Shown one piece after another: positions 6,247 to 14,339 of a stretch of DNA of 17,706 nucleotides. A program made the translations under genes and the position numbers. The stretch lies in NCBI GenBank assembly GCA_900752475.1, contig CAADVJ010000166.1:1-17706 (forward strand). The letters run 5' to 3'. Source of the DNA: an uncultured Collinsella sp. GTDB lineage: Bacteria; Actinomycetota; Coriobacteriia; Coriobacteriales; Coriobacteriaceae. Positions within the stretch are counted from its first letter, which is position 1; each line of letters opens with the position of its first letter. The notes below the pieces were generated by a model. That model had not been told where the DNA came from. It made no database searches and worked only from the letters and a program-made list of their open reading frames with translations.

Positions 6247-7707
6247 ATGTACAAGCGCACCAAGATTGTATGCACCATGGGTCCCGCCTGCGATAGCGAC
6301 GAGACCATCCGCGAGATGATCAAGGCGGGCATGAACGTCGCCCGTTTTAACTTCTCGCACGGATCCTACGACGAGCACCACGGTCGCATCGAGCGCGTCC
6401 GTCGTATTTCCAAGGAGCTCGGTCTGCCCGTCGGCATCCTGCTCGACACCAAGGGCCCCGAGGTCCGCACCGGCCTTCTGGTCGATGGCAAGAAGGTTGC
6501 CGTCAAGACCGGCGATAAGATCGTCGTCACCGCTCAGCCCACGTCCGAGGATTTCCACGGCACCGCTGAGCACATCTCCCTCGACTACCTGGCTCTGCCC
6601 TCCGAGGTCGAGAAGGGCTCCCTTATCCTGATCGATGACGGTCTGGTTGCCCTCGAGGTCGAGTCCGTCGACGGCCAGGACATGACCTGCGTCGTTAAGA
6701 ACGACGGCCTGATCGGCGAGCGCAAGGGCGTCAACATGCCCAACGTCAACATCTCGCTGCCCGCCATCACCGAGCGCGATCGTCAGGACATCCTCTTTGG
6801 CCTGACCGAGAACATCGACTACATCGCCGCTTCCTTCATCCGTGACGGCGAGTCCGTCCGCGGCATCCGCGAGCTTTGCCGCGAGAACGGCGGCGAGCAC
6901 GTGACGATCTTCCCGAAGATCGAGTGCGCCCTGGGCGTCGAGAACTTCGACGAGATTCTCGAGGCTTCCGACGGCATCATGGTCGCCCGTGGCGACCTGG
7001 GCATCGAGATCAAGCCCGAGCTCGTTCCGCACATCCAGAAGGAGATCATCGCCAAGTGCAACGCGGCCTACAAGCCCGTTATCACCGCTACGCAGATGCT
7101 CGACTCCATGCAGCAGAACCCGCGCCCGACGCGCGCCGAGGTTGCCGACGTTGCTAACGCCATCTACGACGGCACCGACGCCGTTATGCTCTCTGGCGAG
7201 TCCGCTGCCGGTAAGTACCCGGTCGAGGCCGTCAAGATGCAGGCCAGCATTGCTCTCGAGACTGAGAAGTACCTCCCGGCTCACGCTCCGCTCGAGGTTC
7301 CGGCTGACGCTCACGGCACCCGCGTCGTCAACAACGTTGTGGGTATGTCCGCTGTGAACATGGCTACCACCGTTGGCGCCAAGTGCATCACCGTGCCGAC
7401 GACCACCGGTCGTACCGCTCGCCTGATCTCGCACTTCCGTCCCAACATGCCGATCTGCGCGTTCTCCCGCCACGAGTGGGCCGTCCAGCAGATGATTATG
7501 TACTGGGGCGTTATCCCGCACCAGGCCGAGATTACCCAGGGCACCGTCAACGGCACGATCGTCAAGGCGATCGAGACCGCTAAGGAGCTCGGCTACGTCG
7601 AGGCCGGCGATCTGACCGTCGCTACCGCCGGCGATCCCCGCATGAGCGTCCAGCTCGAGGACAAGGTCTCCTCGACCAACGTCGCTTACGTCGCTCAGGT
7701 ACGCTAA
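6247..7707 (+). CDS. pyk: Pyruvate kinase
   Basis: This 486-aa cytosolic enzyme makes pyruvate and ATP from phosphoenolpyruvate and ADP, the last step of glycolysis. Visible signatures are RFNFSHG (33-39), DTKGPEVRTG (67-76), the active-site PKIE (223-226), MVARGDLG (245-252), ATQMLDSM (281-288), PTRAEVADVANAIYDGTDA (294-312) and LSGESAAGKYPVEAV. The A domain, inserted B domain (about 70-170) and C-terminal allosteric domain (about 350-486) are all present. There is no extra C-terminal PEP-utiliser domain of the Bacillus type. The ATG at 6247 follows GGAGG by five bases. Codon use is richer in GCT, CGT and GTT than in the neighbours, which fits high expression. The gene is monocistronic, with its own promoter and terminator. 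Confidence 0.97.
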   Translation: MYKRTKIVCTMGPACDSDETIREMIKAGMNVARFNFSHGSYDEHHGRIERVRRISKELGLPVGILLDTKGPEVRTGLLVDGKKVAVKTGDKIVVTAQPTSEDFHGTAEHISLDYLALPSEVEKGSLILIDDGLVALEVESVDGQDMTCVVKNDGLIGERKGVNMPNVNISLPAITERDRQDILFGLTENIDYIAASFIRDGESVRGIRELCRENGGEHVTIFPKIECALGVENFDEILEASDGIMVARGDLGIEIKPELVPHIQKEIIAKCNAAYKPVITATQMLDSMQQNPRPTRAEVADVANAIYDGTDAVMLSGESAAGKYPVEAVKMQASIALETEKYLPAHAPLEVPADAHGTRVVNNVVGMSAVNMATTVGAKCITVPTTTGRTARLISHFRPNMPICAFSRHEWAVQQMIMYWGVIPHQAEITQGTVNGTIVKAIETAKELGYVEAGDLTVATAGDPRMSVQLEDKVSSTNVAYVAQVR

Positions 7708-7735
7708 ATCGTACTTGCAAGCAGATTTGCATTGC

Positions 7736-7772
7736 AAAGGGCCCGGAGGGCATTGCCTTCCGGGCCCTTTTT
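7736..7772 (+). terminator. Strong rho-independent terminator of pyk
   Basis: GGGCCCGGA pairs perfectly with TCCGGGCCC, extended inside by GGGC/GCCT (one wobble) around an ATT loop and outside by AAA/TTT. It is followed by five T. The stem starts about 30 bases after the pyk stop. The A-run on the other side could make it weakly bidirectional. Confidence 0.95.
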
Positions 7773-7781
7773 AAGACCTTC

Positions 7782-7913
7782 TTCATATGCCGCTTCATCG
7801 ATTTGCGTTCAGTCGCAAGCCTCTCCGATGCCGAGCGCACCACCGAAGACGCCCTGCGACGGGAGCCGTTGGTCAATTGGGATGAACTGTTCACTGCCGG
7901 GCCGGCCAGCTAG
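7782..7913 (+). pseudogene. Possible 3' remnant of an unknown gene
   Basis: One plus-strand frame after the pyk terminator reads like a protein tail for about 38 codons, with GC-rich third positions and a normal residue mix (IDLRSVASLSDAERTTEDAL, then REPLVNWDELFTAGPAS), and stops at TAG 7911-7913. There is no start codon with a ribosome binding site and no room for a whole gene, because the pyk terminator lies directly upstream. It may be a leftover C-terminus of a deleted gene, or chance. I do not recognise the family. It ends two bases into the neighbouring minus-strand gene. Confidence 0.25.
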
Positions 7914-8758
7914 CAGCTAGCAATCAGGGGCAGCGCAGGCACATCGGGCGATTCGACACGGGCGGCAAAACCCGCCTCGGTCAGCTCGATCACCTCGGTA
8001 AACGTTGCGTCGAAGAACTCCTCGGTCAGCAGGCGGTATGGCGGATGGTCGGGCTCACCGGGGTTTTCGCGCACGATCTCGTGCATAACGCCGATGGTCT
8101 TGAGCACATACTCCTTATGGATGGGATACTGCCCAAAACGCGTCGCAGCGGTATACAGGCGATCGGTCGCACGCGGAATCGAAACAATGCCGAGCGTCTT
8201 GCCAAACCAGTCAAAGTCGCCTTGCTTTTTAATGCGGAATTCCTCGCACGGCTTGCCGCTGTGCGCCTCCAGGTACTGATTCACGCGCGTATTCCACACG
8301 GTATCGGCCACGAGGTGAGACCAAACTCCCAGCGTAAGATCGAGCAGCGACTGCGCCACGTCATCGGGCGCGAGCGAAAGCTCGCTAGCACCGGGACCGA
8401 CAACCGGCTCGGCATCCCTGTAGCGCTGGGGATAGTGCACGCGATTCAGTCGCTCGCGCTCCTCGATAATCGAGGTCGCCGCGGCTAGCGCACCGGTGGG
8501 TGAACTTTTAAGCAACGGTGCCACATAGGTATCCCAGAACTCGTGCTCACGCGGCTTAGGGATAGGCTCGGGCTTGGCAAAGTGCGTAATGCGGTACGGG
8601 ATGGGATCGGCGATGCCAGGGACCATATAGCCCACGAAAATATCCGGAACCACGCAGCCAAACAAAAAGGCATTGCGGTCGCGCACGCTCTTGGCAAGCG
8701 CACCGGTGCGCTCCAGCAAACGCTCCGTCTGAGCGATATGAATGTTCCAGCTTGGCAT
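7910..8758 (-). CDS. Zinc-dependent phospholipase C family protein
   Basis: The product is 282 aa from MPSWNIHIAQ. The pattern fits the bacterial Zn-dependent PLC (S1/P1-like) fold: W4 and H7 near the N-terminus, VVPDIFVGY with a PD pair (38-39), ITHF (H59), and the helix GVWSHLVADTVWN with H148 and D152, a typical SHxxxD metal site. Secreted phospholipases of this fold carry a signal peptide. This protein has none, so it is probably cytosolic, and its substrate is unknown. Annotations of this group in gut anaerobes are usually by fold only. I prefer the ATG at 8758 because GGGGG lies five bases upstream and the protein then begins with the conserved MPSW. An ATG at 8770 (MGVA added) has only a weak AGG. 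The gene ends next to a possible gene remnant and has no clear functional neighbour. Confidence 0.75.
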   Translation of the reverse strand: MPSWNIHIAQTERLLERTGALAKSVRDRNAFLFGCVVPDIFVGYMVPGIADPIPYRITHFAKPEPIPKPREHEFWDTYVAPLLKSSPTGALAAATSIIEERERLNRVHYPQRYRDAEPVVGPGASELSLAPDDVAQSLLDLTLGVWSHLVADTVWNTRVNQYLEAHSGKPCEEFRIKKQGDFDWFGKTLGIVSIPRATDRLYTAATRFGQYPIHKEYVLKTIGVMHEIVRENPGEPDHPPYRLLTEEFFDATFTEVIELTEAGFAARVESPDVPALPLIASC

Positions 8759-8803
8759 AGCCACCCCCATAAAAAACCTGGATAACTATACCATCACGGC
8801 AAA

Positions 8804-8817
8804 GCCGCGCGGGCGGC
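8804..8817 (-). terminator. Weak candidate terminator after cbiO
   Basis: On the minus strand AGCCGC pairs with GCGGCT across CCGC and is followed by only three T. It lies about 20 bases past the cbiO stop. The stem is short, so read-through into the phospholipase-like gene is possible. Confidence 0.3.
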
Positions 8818-8838
8818 TACGCACGCTCTACGCAGCAA

Positions 8839-9609
8839 CTAGTCCGTAGCACCGCTTTCGGTTCCATACGACGGCGAAGGCGCCTCGACCACATGGTGAT
8901 ATCGATCGATATAGATTGCACGGGCACCCAGGCGTCGCACCAAATCCTGGTGATGTGTGCTCATCAAGACCGTCTTACCCGCCGCGACGTAGGCCAGCAA
9001 GAAGTTGACCACGATGTCGCATGAATCCTCGTCGAGCCCATTGGTAGGCTCGTCGAGCACCAGGATATCCGGGTTCATCGACACCACCGCAGCCAGCGCA
9101 ACGCGCTTCTTTTGCCCGCCCGAGAGCTGATAGGGAGAGACGTCGACAAGGTCGGCAACCTGGAACAGCTCCATGGCATCGCGCACGCGGCGCTCGAGCT
9201 CGTCTGCCGGCAGCCCCATCTGCGCGGGACCAAAAGCAACTTCCTCGCCCACCGTAGCGCAGAACAGCTGGGCGTCGGCATTCTGGAACACAAAGCCCAC
9301 GCGCTGATGAAAACGCTGAGCGGCCGCAGAATCCTTTAGAAACGCCGCATCGACCGCATGCCCGTCGAACAGGTACGCACCCGCGTCCGCAAGCTCAAGG
9401 CCGTTGATAAGACGCATAATCGTCGTCTTGCCGCAGCCGTTAGGACCAAGCAGAGCAACGAGCTCTCCACGGTTCACCTGCAATGAAACGCCATCGACCA
9501 CCGTATGACCCGCATAGGAAAACACCACGTCGCGAAACTCGATGAGCGGCGTGACCTCGGCGCCGGCAGCACCGCTCGCACCCATCGCGTTATTCGTATC
9601 GTTTGCCAA
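8839..9609 (-). CDS. cbiO: ECF metal transporter ATP-binding protein (CbiO/NikO)
   Basis: This 256-aa ABC ATPase powers the importer encoded with cbiQ and cbiM. Walker A is GPNGCGKT (55-62), the Q-loop QNADAQLF (109-116), the signature LSGGQ (162-166), Walker B ILVLDEP (182-188) and the switch His in STHH (217-220). QNADAQLF is typical of energy-coupling factor ATPases. The first 20 residues are an Ala/Gly-rich extension. The start is a TTG at 9609 with GGAAGGG seven bases upstream. An in-frame stop closes the frame soon upstream, and the next ATG (9585) has no ribosome binding site. It follows cbiQ by 44 bases and is the last gene of the operon. Only one ATPase gene is present, so it probably works as a homodimer. 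Confidence 0.92.
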   Translation of the reverse strand: MANDTNNAMGASGAAGAEVTPLIEFRDVVFSYAGHTVVDGVSLQVNRGELVALLGPNGCGKTTIMRLINGLELADAGAYLFDGHAVDAAFLKDSAAAQRFHQRVGFVFQNADAQLFCATVGEEVAFGPAQMGLPADELERRVRDAMELFQVADLVDVSPYQLSGGQKKRVALAAVVSMNPDILVLDEPTNGLDEDSCDIVVNFLLAYVAAGKTVLMSTHHQDLVRRLGARAIYIDRYHHVVEAPSPSYGTESGATD

Positions 9610-9653
9610 AACGTCGCCCTTCCCTACTCACATCAACGGTTCGACCGTCCGCG

Positions 9654-10496
9654 CTACAGCACCGCGCACAACACGGCGAGCAACGCCACAACGGCCGCGT
9701 AAACCGCATCGTGCCAGCCAAAGCCGCTCCGTGCAAGCGCCGGATACACGCCGGCGAAGCCGCGACACAGCATGGCCTCGTCCATCGCGCGGCTGCATTC
9801 CATCGCCTTGATAAACGTCATGCCCATGATACCCGCCAGCGAATCGGTGCGCGAAAAACCCGCAGGCGCGGAACCGACGCTGCGCAGCATGACCGATTCG
9901 CACAGATCGTGCGCCGTGCGTCCCAGCACCTCAATATGCTTGAGCGCCATATCAAACGTAAAGATAACCTCGTCGGGCAGGTGCAGCATTTTGAGCGCCG
10001 CCGACATGCGGCTCCAGGTGAGCGTCCACGAAACACCCAGCACCAGCGACACATTAATAAACGTCTTGAGCGCGATCTTGAGCATGGCGCCCATGGCAGA
10101 CGCGCTCAGCAACAGGGCAGGCAGCGCCAGAACCACCGCAAGCCCCGTGGCGCCAAGCGCCGGTACAAAAGTCGCGCGCAACCCGCGCGCGGGGCGCACC
10201 GCGACCAGCACCAGCGCGATAGCCGCCATCAGCATCAGGTACAGCGGGCTCTGCGTCAGACACACGCACAGGACGCAAACGAACATCCCCACCAGGCGCA
10301 CCGGAGCCGAAACGCAAGAAAGGGCGCGGTCGACCATCGACCCGCCCTCGTGCGCGCCTCCACCCAGGCGAACCCGCTCAAGCAGGCTCGCCAGGTGCAG
10401 GACATTCTTTTGCATCACACGATGCCGAGCCCCCACGGGCTCATATCGCTCCTCGGCCGCAAGCCAGCTAGGCAGCTCGGCTATTGCCATGAGCAC
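9654..10496 (-). CDS. cbiQ: ECF metal transporter transmembrane protein (CbiQ/NikQ)
   Basis: This 280-aa EcfT-type membrane protein couples the ATPase to the substrate-binding CbiM. It has a hydrophilic N-terminus (1-60), helices at about 65-82, 86-100, 112-132 and 145-160, a cytosolic coupling region with WSRMSAALKMLHLPDEV (161-177) and a second coupling helix with AMLCRGF (241-247), the Ala-x-x-x-Arg-Gly signature of EcfT. A last helix lies at 260-280. The start is a GTG at 10496 with AGGA five bases upstream. An ATG two codons later is possible. The gene overlaps the end of cbiM by 29 bases, which indicates tight translational coupling. Confidence 0.88.
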   Translation of the reverse strand: MLMAIAELPSWLAAEERYEPVGARHRVMQKNVLHLASLLERVRLGGGAHEGGSMVDRALSCVSAPVRLVGMFVCVLCVCLTQSPLYLMLMAAIALVLVAVRPARGLRATFVPALGATGLAVVLALPALLLSASAMGAMLKIALKTFINVSLVLGVSWTLTWSRMSAALKMLHLPDEVIFTFDMALKHIEVLGRTAHDLCESVMLRSVGSAPAGFSRTDSLAGIMGMTFIKAMECSRAMDEAMLCRGFAGVYPALARSGFGWHDAVYAAVVALLAVLCAVL

Positions 10497-11553
10497 CGCT
10501 TTCCTTAACCGTCAGCGAGATCAGGCGGAATGCGATGGTGAGCACCGCCACGCCAATCACGCCGGACAGGATATACATGGCAGCCTGACCGGCAAAGTCA
10601 AGGCCCTGCTCCTCGGAATAGGCCTGCAGATAATCGCCCGTGGGCAGGACATCGGCAAAGGTCGGAGTATCGAGGCCAACCGAAGTCTGCAGACTGTCGT
10701 CACCAGCCTCCTGAACGGCGGTCGCGGCGCCCTCGGCGTCCCACTCGCCCCATGCGTCACCCGTGGCCAGCAGGCCCAGCGGCGTGGCCACGACAAGCAC
10801 GGCGACCAGGATGAGCGTGGGGACCAGCGAGGTCTTCTTGGCGGCTGCGCCCTCGGCAGTAAGCTGTCCATCGGCGGCTTCGGGGCCGACGATAACGCCC
10901 GGCGCCGTCTTCTTGATAAAGCCGTAGATCGCGGCAGTCGCCACGCCCTCGACCACACCGGCTACCAGCATGTGCGGAATCAACATGGCCGGAATGGAAA
11001 CAGACAGCGGGAAGGGGCAGTATAGCGGGGCACCCGAGGCGTTGGTGAAGAGCATCGGCTGAATGCCGAACTCGATGGCAGCGCACAGGGCAGCCACGCC
11101 CAAGCCCATCCAGCCGCTCACGATGGCAGAAACCGAAGTGCCCCAGCTCTTGTCGTGCAGGCGGCCGTTGAGCGCACGGAACACGATGGCTGCCACAAAC
11201 GGCAGCACAAATGCCATGTTAAAGCAGTTGGCTCCAAAGGACAGGATGCCGCCGTCGCCAAACAGCAGCGCCTGCAGTGCCAGTGCGACCGAAACCGCAA
11301 TGGCCGCGGCCTCGGGGCCCAGCAGCAGCGCGATGAGTGCACCGCCGACGGCGTGACCCGTGGTGCCGCCGGGCAGCGGCACGTTAAACATCATGAGCAA
11401 GAAGGAGAACGCAGCGCAGATGCCCAGGAAAGCCATGTGCTCGCGATCGAGCGTGGCGCGTACCTTTTTGATGCAATGGACCCAAACGGGCACCATCGCC
11501 ACCGCCATAACGGCATCGGTCTGCGGGGACAGGTAGTTATCTGGAATGTGCAT
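10468..11553 (-). CDS. cbiM: ECF metal transporter substrate-binding component, CbiM-CbiN-type fusion (likely nickel)
   Basis: This 361-aa S component begins MHIPDNYLSP. In NikM/CbiM structures the metal is held by the N-terminal amine of Met1, His2 and a His in the GH motif. Here His2 and His67 (GGTTGHAVGG) are both present. Residues 1-215 form the CbiM membrane core with about seven helices. A helix at 243-262, an extracytoplasmic loop rich in Asp/Glu (265-320) and a last helix (324-345) correspond to a fused CbiN/PDGLE-type partner, so no separate cbiN is needed. The family imports Co2+ or Ni2+. The NikR-like operator in front points to nickel, but sequence alone cannot settle this. The ATG at 11553 follows GGGAGG by six bases. 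The gene is first in the operon, followed by cbiQ and cbiO. Confidence 0.92.
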   Translation of the reverse strand: MHIPDNYLSPQTDAVMAVAMVPVWVHCIKKVRATLDREHMAFLGICAAFSFLLMMFNVPLPGGTTGHAVGGALIALLLGPEAAAIAVSVALALQALLFGDGGILSFGANCFNMAFVLPFVAAIVFRALNGRLHDKSWGTSVSAIVSGWMGLGVAALCAAIEFGIQPMLFTNASGAPLYCPFPLSVSIPAMLIPHMLVAGVVEGVATAAIYGFIKKTAPGVIVGPEAADGQLTAEGAAAKKTSLVPTLILVAVLVVATPLGLLATGDAWGEWDAEGAATAVQEAGDDSLQTSVGLDTPTFADVLPTGDYLQAYSEEQGLDFAGQAAMYILSGVIGVAVLTIAFRLISLTVKESGAHGNSRAA

Positions 11554-11610
11554 ATACGCCTCCCGGTTATCGACGCACAGAATTGCAACGCCGCTTGAAT
11601 CACCTTGTCA

Positions 11611-11638
11611 GTGTTACGCATTGTCAGATTCATAACAC
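11611..11638 (-). promoter_or_regulatory. NikR-like operator in front of the ECF importer
   Basis: The plus strand reads GTGTTAC, 14 bases, ATAACAC. This is a 7-N14-7 dyad with a single mismatch. As I recall, NikR operators in several bacteria and archaea follow GTGTTAC-N13/14-GTAACAC. The site lies about 60-85 bases upstream of the cbiM start and just downstream of the predicted transcription start, where binding would block transcription. No nikR gene is in the window, so the regulator is inferred. Confidence 0.6.
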
Positions 11639-11648
11639 GCCGCGGGCT

Positions 11649-11677
11649 ATCATAGCAAAACGGCGCACTGCCGACAA
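11649..11677 (-). promoter_or_regulatory. Promoter of the cbiM-cbiQ-cbiO operon
   Basis: On the minus strand the -35 TTGTCG (plus 11672-11677) is 17 bases from a -10 TATGAT (plus 11649-11654), which also has an upstream TG (extended -10). The start of transcription would be near 11642, directly before the NikR-like dyad. Confidence 0.65.
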
Positions 11678-11691
11678 AGCAGCACGCCGTT
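11655..11691 (-). terminator. Candidate pheT terminator overlapping the cbiM promoter
   Basis: AACGGCG (11659-11665) pairs with CGCCGTT (11685-11691), and after a two-by-two internal loop CTGC pairs with GCAG (7-base loop). On the minus strand four T follow. It lies about 110 bases past the pheT stop. The -35 of the cbiM promoter falls in the loop and 3' arm of this hairpin. The stretch 11692-11798 shows no gene, only a short hairpin at 11760-11773. Confidence 0.5.
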
Positions 11692-11798
11692 ATGTAATGC
11701 GCGTGTCATATATGAAGGCTCAACGGTGCCTTATACCGAAAACAGCAGTCACGTAAGACTCGGCGGCAGCCGACGCTGGCCTATATCCGGCGCAGGAC

Positions 11799-14252
11799 CT
11801 AGCCGCGGACCTCGCCGTTTACGCCCTTGCACACCTTGGTGACGATCTTCTGGTGCGCCTTTTCGACCTCTTCGCTGGTGAGCGTGTGGTCGTCGGAGCG
11901 ATACGTAAGCGCAAAGGCCATGGATTTCTTGCCCTTGCCGATGCGGACCGGATCGCGGTAGACATCGAACAGGCGCACGCCCTCGAGCAGCTTGCCGCCG
12001 GCACTCGTAATACGACGCTCAAGATCCTCGCAGGTCACAGTGTTGTCAACCACGATAGCGAGGTCGTGCTCAACGGCCGGGTACTGCGAGAACTCACGGT
12101 AGTTCTCCTGGTTGCGGGCGCCCTTGATCAGCTTATCCAAGTCGAGCTCAAAGGCGACGACGACCTCGTCAATGCCCATAGCCTCGCGCGCCTCGGGGTG
12201 GATCTCGCCGACCCAACCCAGCACGGTGCCGCCGGACAGGACCTCGGCAGCACGACCCGGCTGCAGGAAGGCATAGCCCTCGCCCTCGACGGGACGGAAG
12301 CGAACCTTCTCGATGCGCAGCTGGGCGAGCAGCTCCTCGACGATGCCCTTGCCAAAGAAGAAACGCAGCTTGCGGTACTTCATGCTCCAAGACTGCTCGC
12401 TCCACTGGCCCGAGAGCACGCCCGCGACGGACTTGGTCTCCTTGGGCAGGCTGGCGTTCTCGCGGCCATGGAACAGGCTGCCGACCTCGTACAGGTGTAC
12501 GTTGGGCGTACCGTGCGCCTCGTTATAGGCAACGGACTGCAACAGACCCGGCAGCAGCGAGCGGCGCATCTCGGTCTGCTCGGCCACCAGCGGGTTCATG
12601 AGCACCACGGGGCAGCCGCGGCCCTCGGTGGACATGCCGATCTTCTCCAGGTCGCCCGGAGCGGCAAAGCCAAAGGTCGTGGTCTCGTTGAGGCCGCAGG
12701 CGCGCAGGATCTCGCCGACCTTGCGGGTGAGCTTCTGCTCGCGAGTCAGGCCGCCGATGTGGTTCTTGGCAGCCGGGATGGTCGCCGTCACGCGGCCCAT
12801 GCCCCACAGGCGCAGGACCTCCTCGATCAGGTCGATCTCGCGCGGCAGGTCGGGGCGGAAGCTCGGCGGGGTAACCATAAAGTCCTCGCCGTCGCACTCG
12901 ACGGTGCAGCCCAGACGGGTGAGCGAACGCTCGATAAAGTCGGGCTCGATATCGGCACCGCAAATGGCGTGCACGCGGGCCAGGCGCAGCTTGATGCTGT
13001 CGATGGTCTTGGGCGCGGGGAAAACGTCGACATAGCCGGGAGCAACCTCGCCGCCGGCAATCTCCTCGATGAGCGCGCAGGTAACGTTGGCGACATCCAC
13101 GCAGCCGGTCTCGTCGACCTGACGCTCAAAGCGAATGGAGGCGTCGGAGATCAGCGACAGATCGCGGCTGGTGTGCGAAGTGCGACCGGCGTTGAAGCAG
13201 GCACTCTCGACCATCACGTCGACGGTGTCGTCCTCGATCTCGGAATCCATGCCGCCCATAACGCCGGCCAGCGCCACGGGACGCTCGCCGTCGGTAATGA
13301 GGCCCATGCCGGCGTCGAGCGTGCGCTCCTCGCCGTCGAGGGTCGTAAACTTCTCGTCCTGTTGGGCGGCGCGAACCACCACGTGACGCCTGCCATCGCG
13401 CTCGGCAAAGGTGTCCAGGTCAAAGGCGTGCAGCGGCTGACCGGTGAGCATCATCACGTAATTGGTGATGTCGACGATGTTGTTGTGCGGACGCACGCCC
13501 AGGGCGTTGAGGCGCTTGACCATCCAGTCGGGCGAGGGGCCGACCTTCACGTTGCGCACGATGCGGGCGACGTAGCGGTCGCACAGGCCCTCGTCGGCAA
13601 TCTCGACCGAAAGCTCGTCGTCGGTCGCGCGGCCGGTCTCGGCCTTGATGGCGGGCAGCTCAACGTGAAAATCGCGGTCGAAGATGGCGCCGGTCTCGCG
13701 GGCCATGCCGATCATGGACAGGCAGTCGGGACGGTTGGGCGTAATCTCGCAGTCGAGCACGGTGTCGCTCGAGCCCACATACTCGGCAAACGGCATGCCG
13801 CAGGGCGTATCCTCGGGCAGGATCATAATGCCGGAGTGGTCGCCGCCCAGGCCGAGCTCGCGCGCGGAGCAGTTCATGCCCATGGACACGACGCCGCGAA
13901 GCTTGCTTTTCTTGATCTTGACGTCGCCGGGCAGAACTGCGCCGATCATGGCCGTGACGATGTGGTCGCCGGCCTCAAAGTTCTGCGCGCCGCAGACGAT
14001 CTGCAGCGGAGCGGGGTTGCCGTCGGCGTCGAGGTTCTTGTCGCCCACGTCGACCGAGCACACATACATGTGGTCGCTATCGGGGTGCGGGGTCTTGGTG
14101 AGCACCTTGGCAGTCACCACGTGGTCGAAGGATTCTCCCACGGTGTCGATCGCCTCGACCTCGGTGCCGGTACGGATATATTCGTCCGAAAGGGTCTTGG
14201 GATCCTCCGGAATATCGATCATGGTCTTGAGCCAGTCGTAAGAAACACGCAT
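11799..14252 (-). CDS. pheT: Phenylalanine-tRNA ligase beta subunit
   Basis: This 817-aa protein is the beta half of the alpha2-beta2 enzyme that charges tRNA-Phe. The expected order is present: an N-terminal segment (MRVSYDWLKTMIDIP), an EMAPII-like OB tRNA-binding domain (about 40-150), the B3/B4 editing domain that removes mischarged Tyr (about 205-380), the B5 domain (about 400-470), a catalytic-like core, and a C-terminal ferredoxin-fold anticodon-binding domain starting near FSQYPAVEHDLAIVVD and ending NGEVRG. The length is normal. The ATG at 14252 follows GGAG by six bases. A small hairpin, CTTTC-AGTAT-GAAAG, covers part of this ribosome binding site. The gene is downstream of pheS, across an unusual 184-base spacer, and is presumably controlled by the same T-box. 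Confidence 0.97.
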   Translation of the reverse strand: MRVSYDWLKTMIDIPEDPKTLSDEYIRTGTEVEAIDTVGESFDHVVTAKVLTKTPHPDSDHMYVCSVDVGDKNLDADGNPAPLQIVCGAQNFEAGDHIVTAMIGAVLPGDVKIKKSKLRGVVSMGMNCSARELGLGGDHSGIMILPEDTPCGMPFAEYVGSSDTVLDCEITPNRPDCLSMIGMARETGAIFDRDFHVELPAIKAETGRATDDELSVEIADEGLCDRYVARIVRNVKVGPSPDWMVKRLNALGVRPHNNIVDITNYVMMLTGQPLHAFDLDTFAERDGRRHVVVRAAQQDEKFTTLDGEERTLDAGMGLITDGERPVALAGVMGGMDSEIEDDTVDVMVESACFNAGRTSHTSRDLSLISDASIRFERQVDETGCVDVANVTCALIEEIAGGEVAPGYVDVFPAPKTIDSIKLRLARVHAICGADIEPDFIERSLTRLGCTVECDGEDFMVTPPSFRPDLPREIDLIEEVLRLWGMGRVTATIPAAKNHIGGLTREQKLTRKVGEILRACGLNETTTFGFAAPGDLEKIGMSTEGRGCPVVLMNPLVAEQTEMRRSLLPGLLQSVAYNEAHGTPNVHLYEVGSLFHGRENASLPKETKSVAGVLSGQWSEQSWSMKYRKLRFFFGKGIVEELLAQLRIEKVRFRPVEGEGYAFLQPGRAAEVLSGGTVLGWVGEIHPEAREAMGIDEVVVAFELDLDKLIKGARNQENYREFSQYPAVEHDLAIVVDNTVTCEDLERRITSAGGKLLEGVRLFDVYRDPVRIGKGKKSMAFALTYRSDDHTLTSEEVEKAHQKIVTKVCKGVNGEVRG

Positions 14253-14339
14253 CTAGCTCTCCTTTCATACTGAAAGCCTGCGAAGAGATGCAGGTGGAAA
14301 CTTCAACTTTGTGAACATTCCTTACAAAGCGAGGGTTGT

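Noticed and set aside
6208..7737. 509-codon minus-strand open frame opposite pyk
   Set aside because: Mirror of the strongly biased pyk codons, with no motif or plausible start.
11760..11773. TCGGC/GCCGA hairpin as the pheT terminator
   Set aside because: Only 5 bp and no T-run. The hairpin at 11655-11691 is a better candidate.
11554..11798. Cobalamin or NiCo riboswitch before cbiM
   Set aside because: I see neither the B12-box nor the conserved NiCo core. The DNA dyad explains metal control better.
11853..14273. 806-codon plus-strand open frame opposite pheT
   Set aside because: It is a shadow of pheT in high-GC DNA. Its translation is rich in His, Gly, Asp and Leu without any family motif, and pheT is unambiguous.
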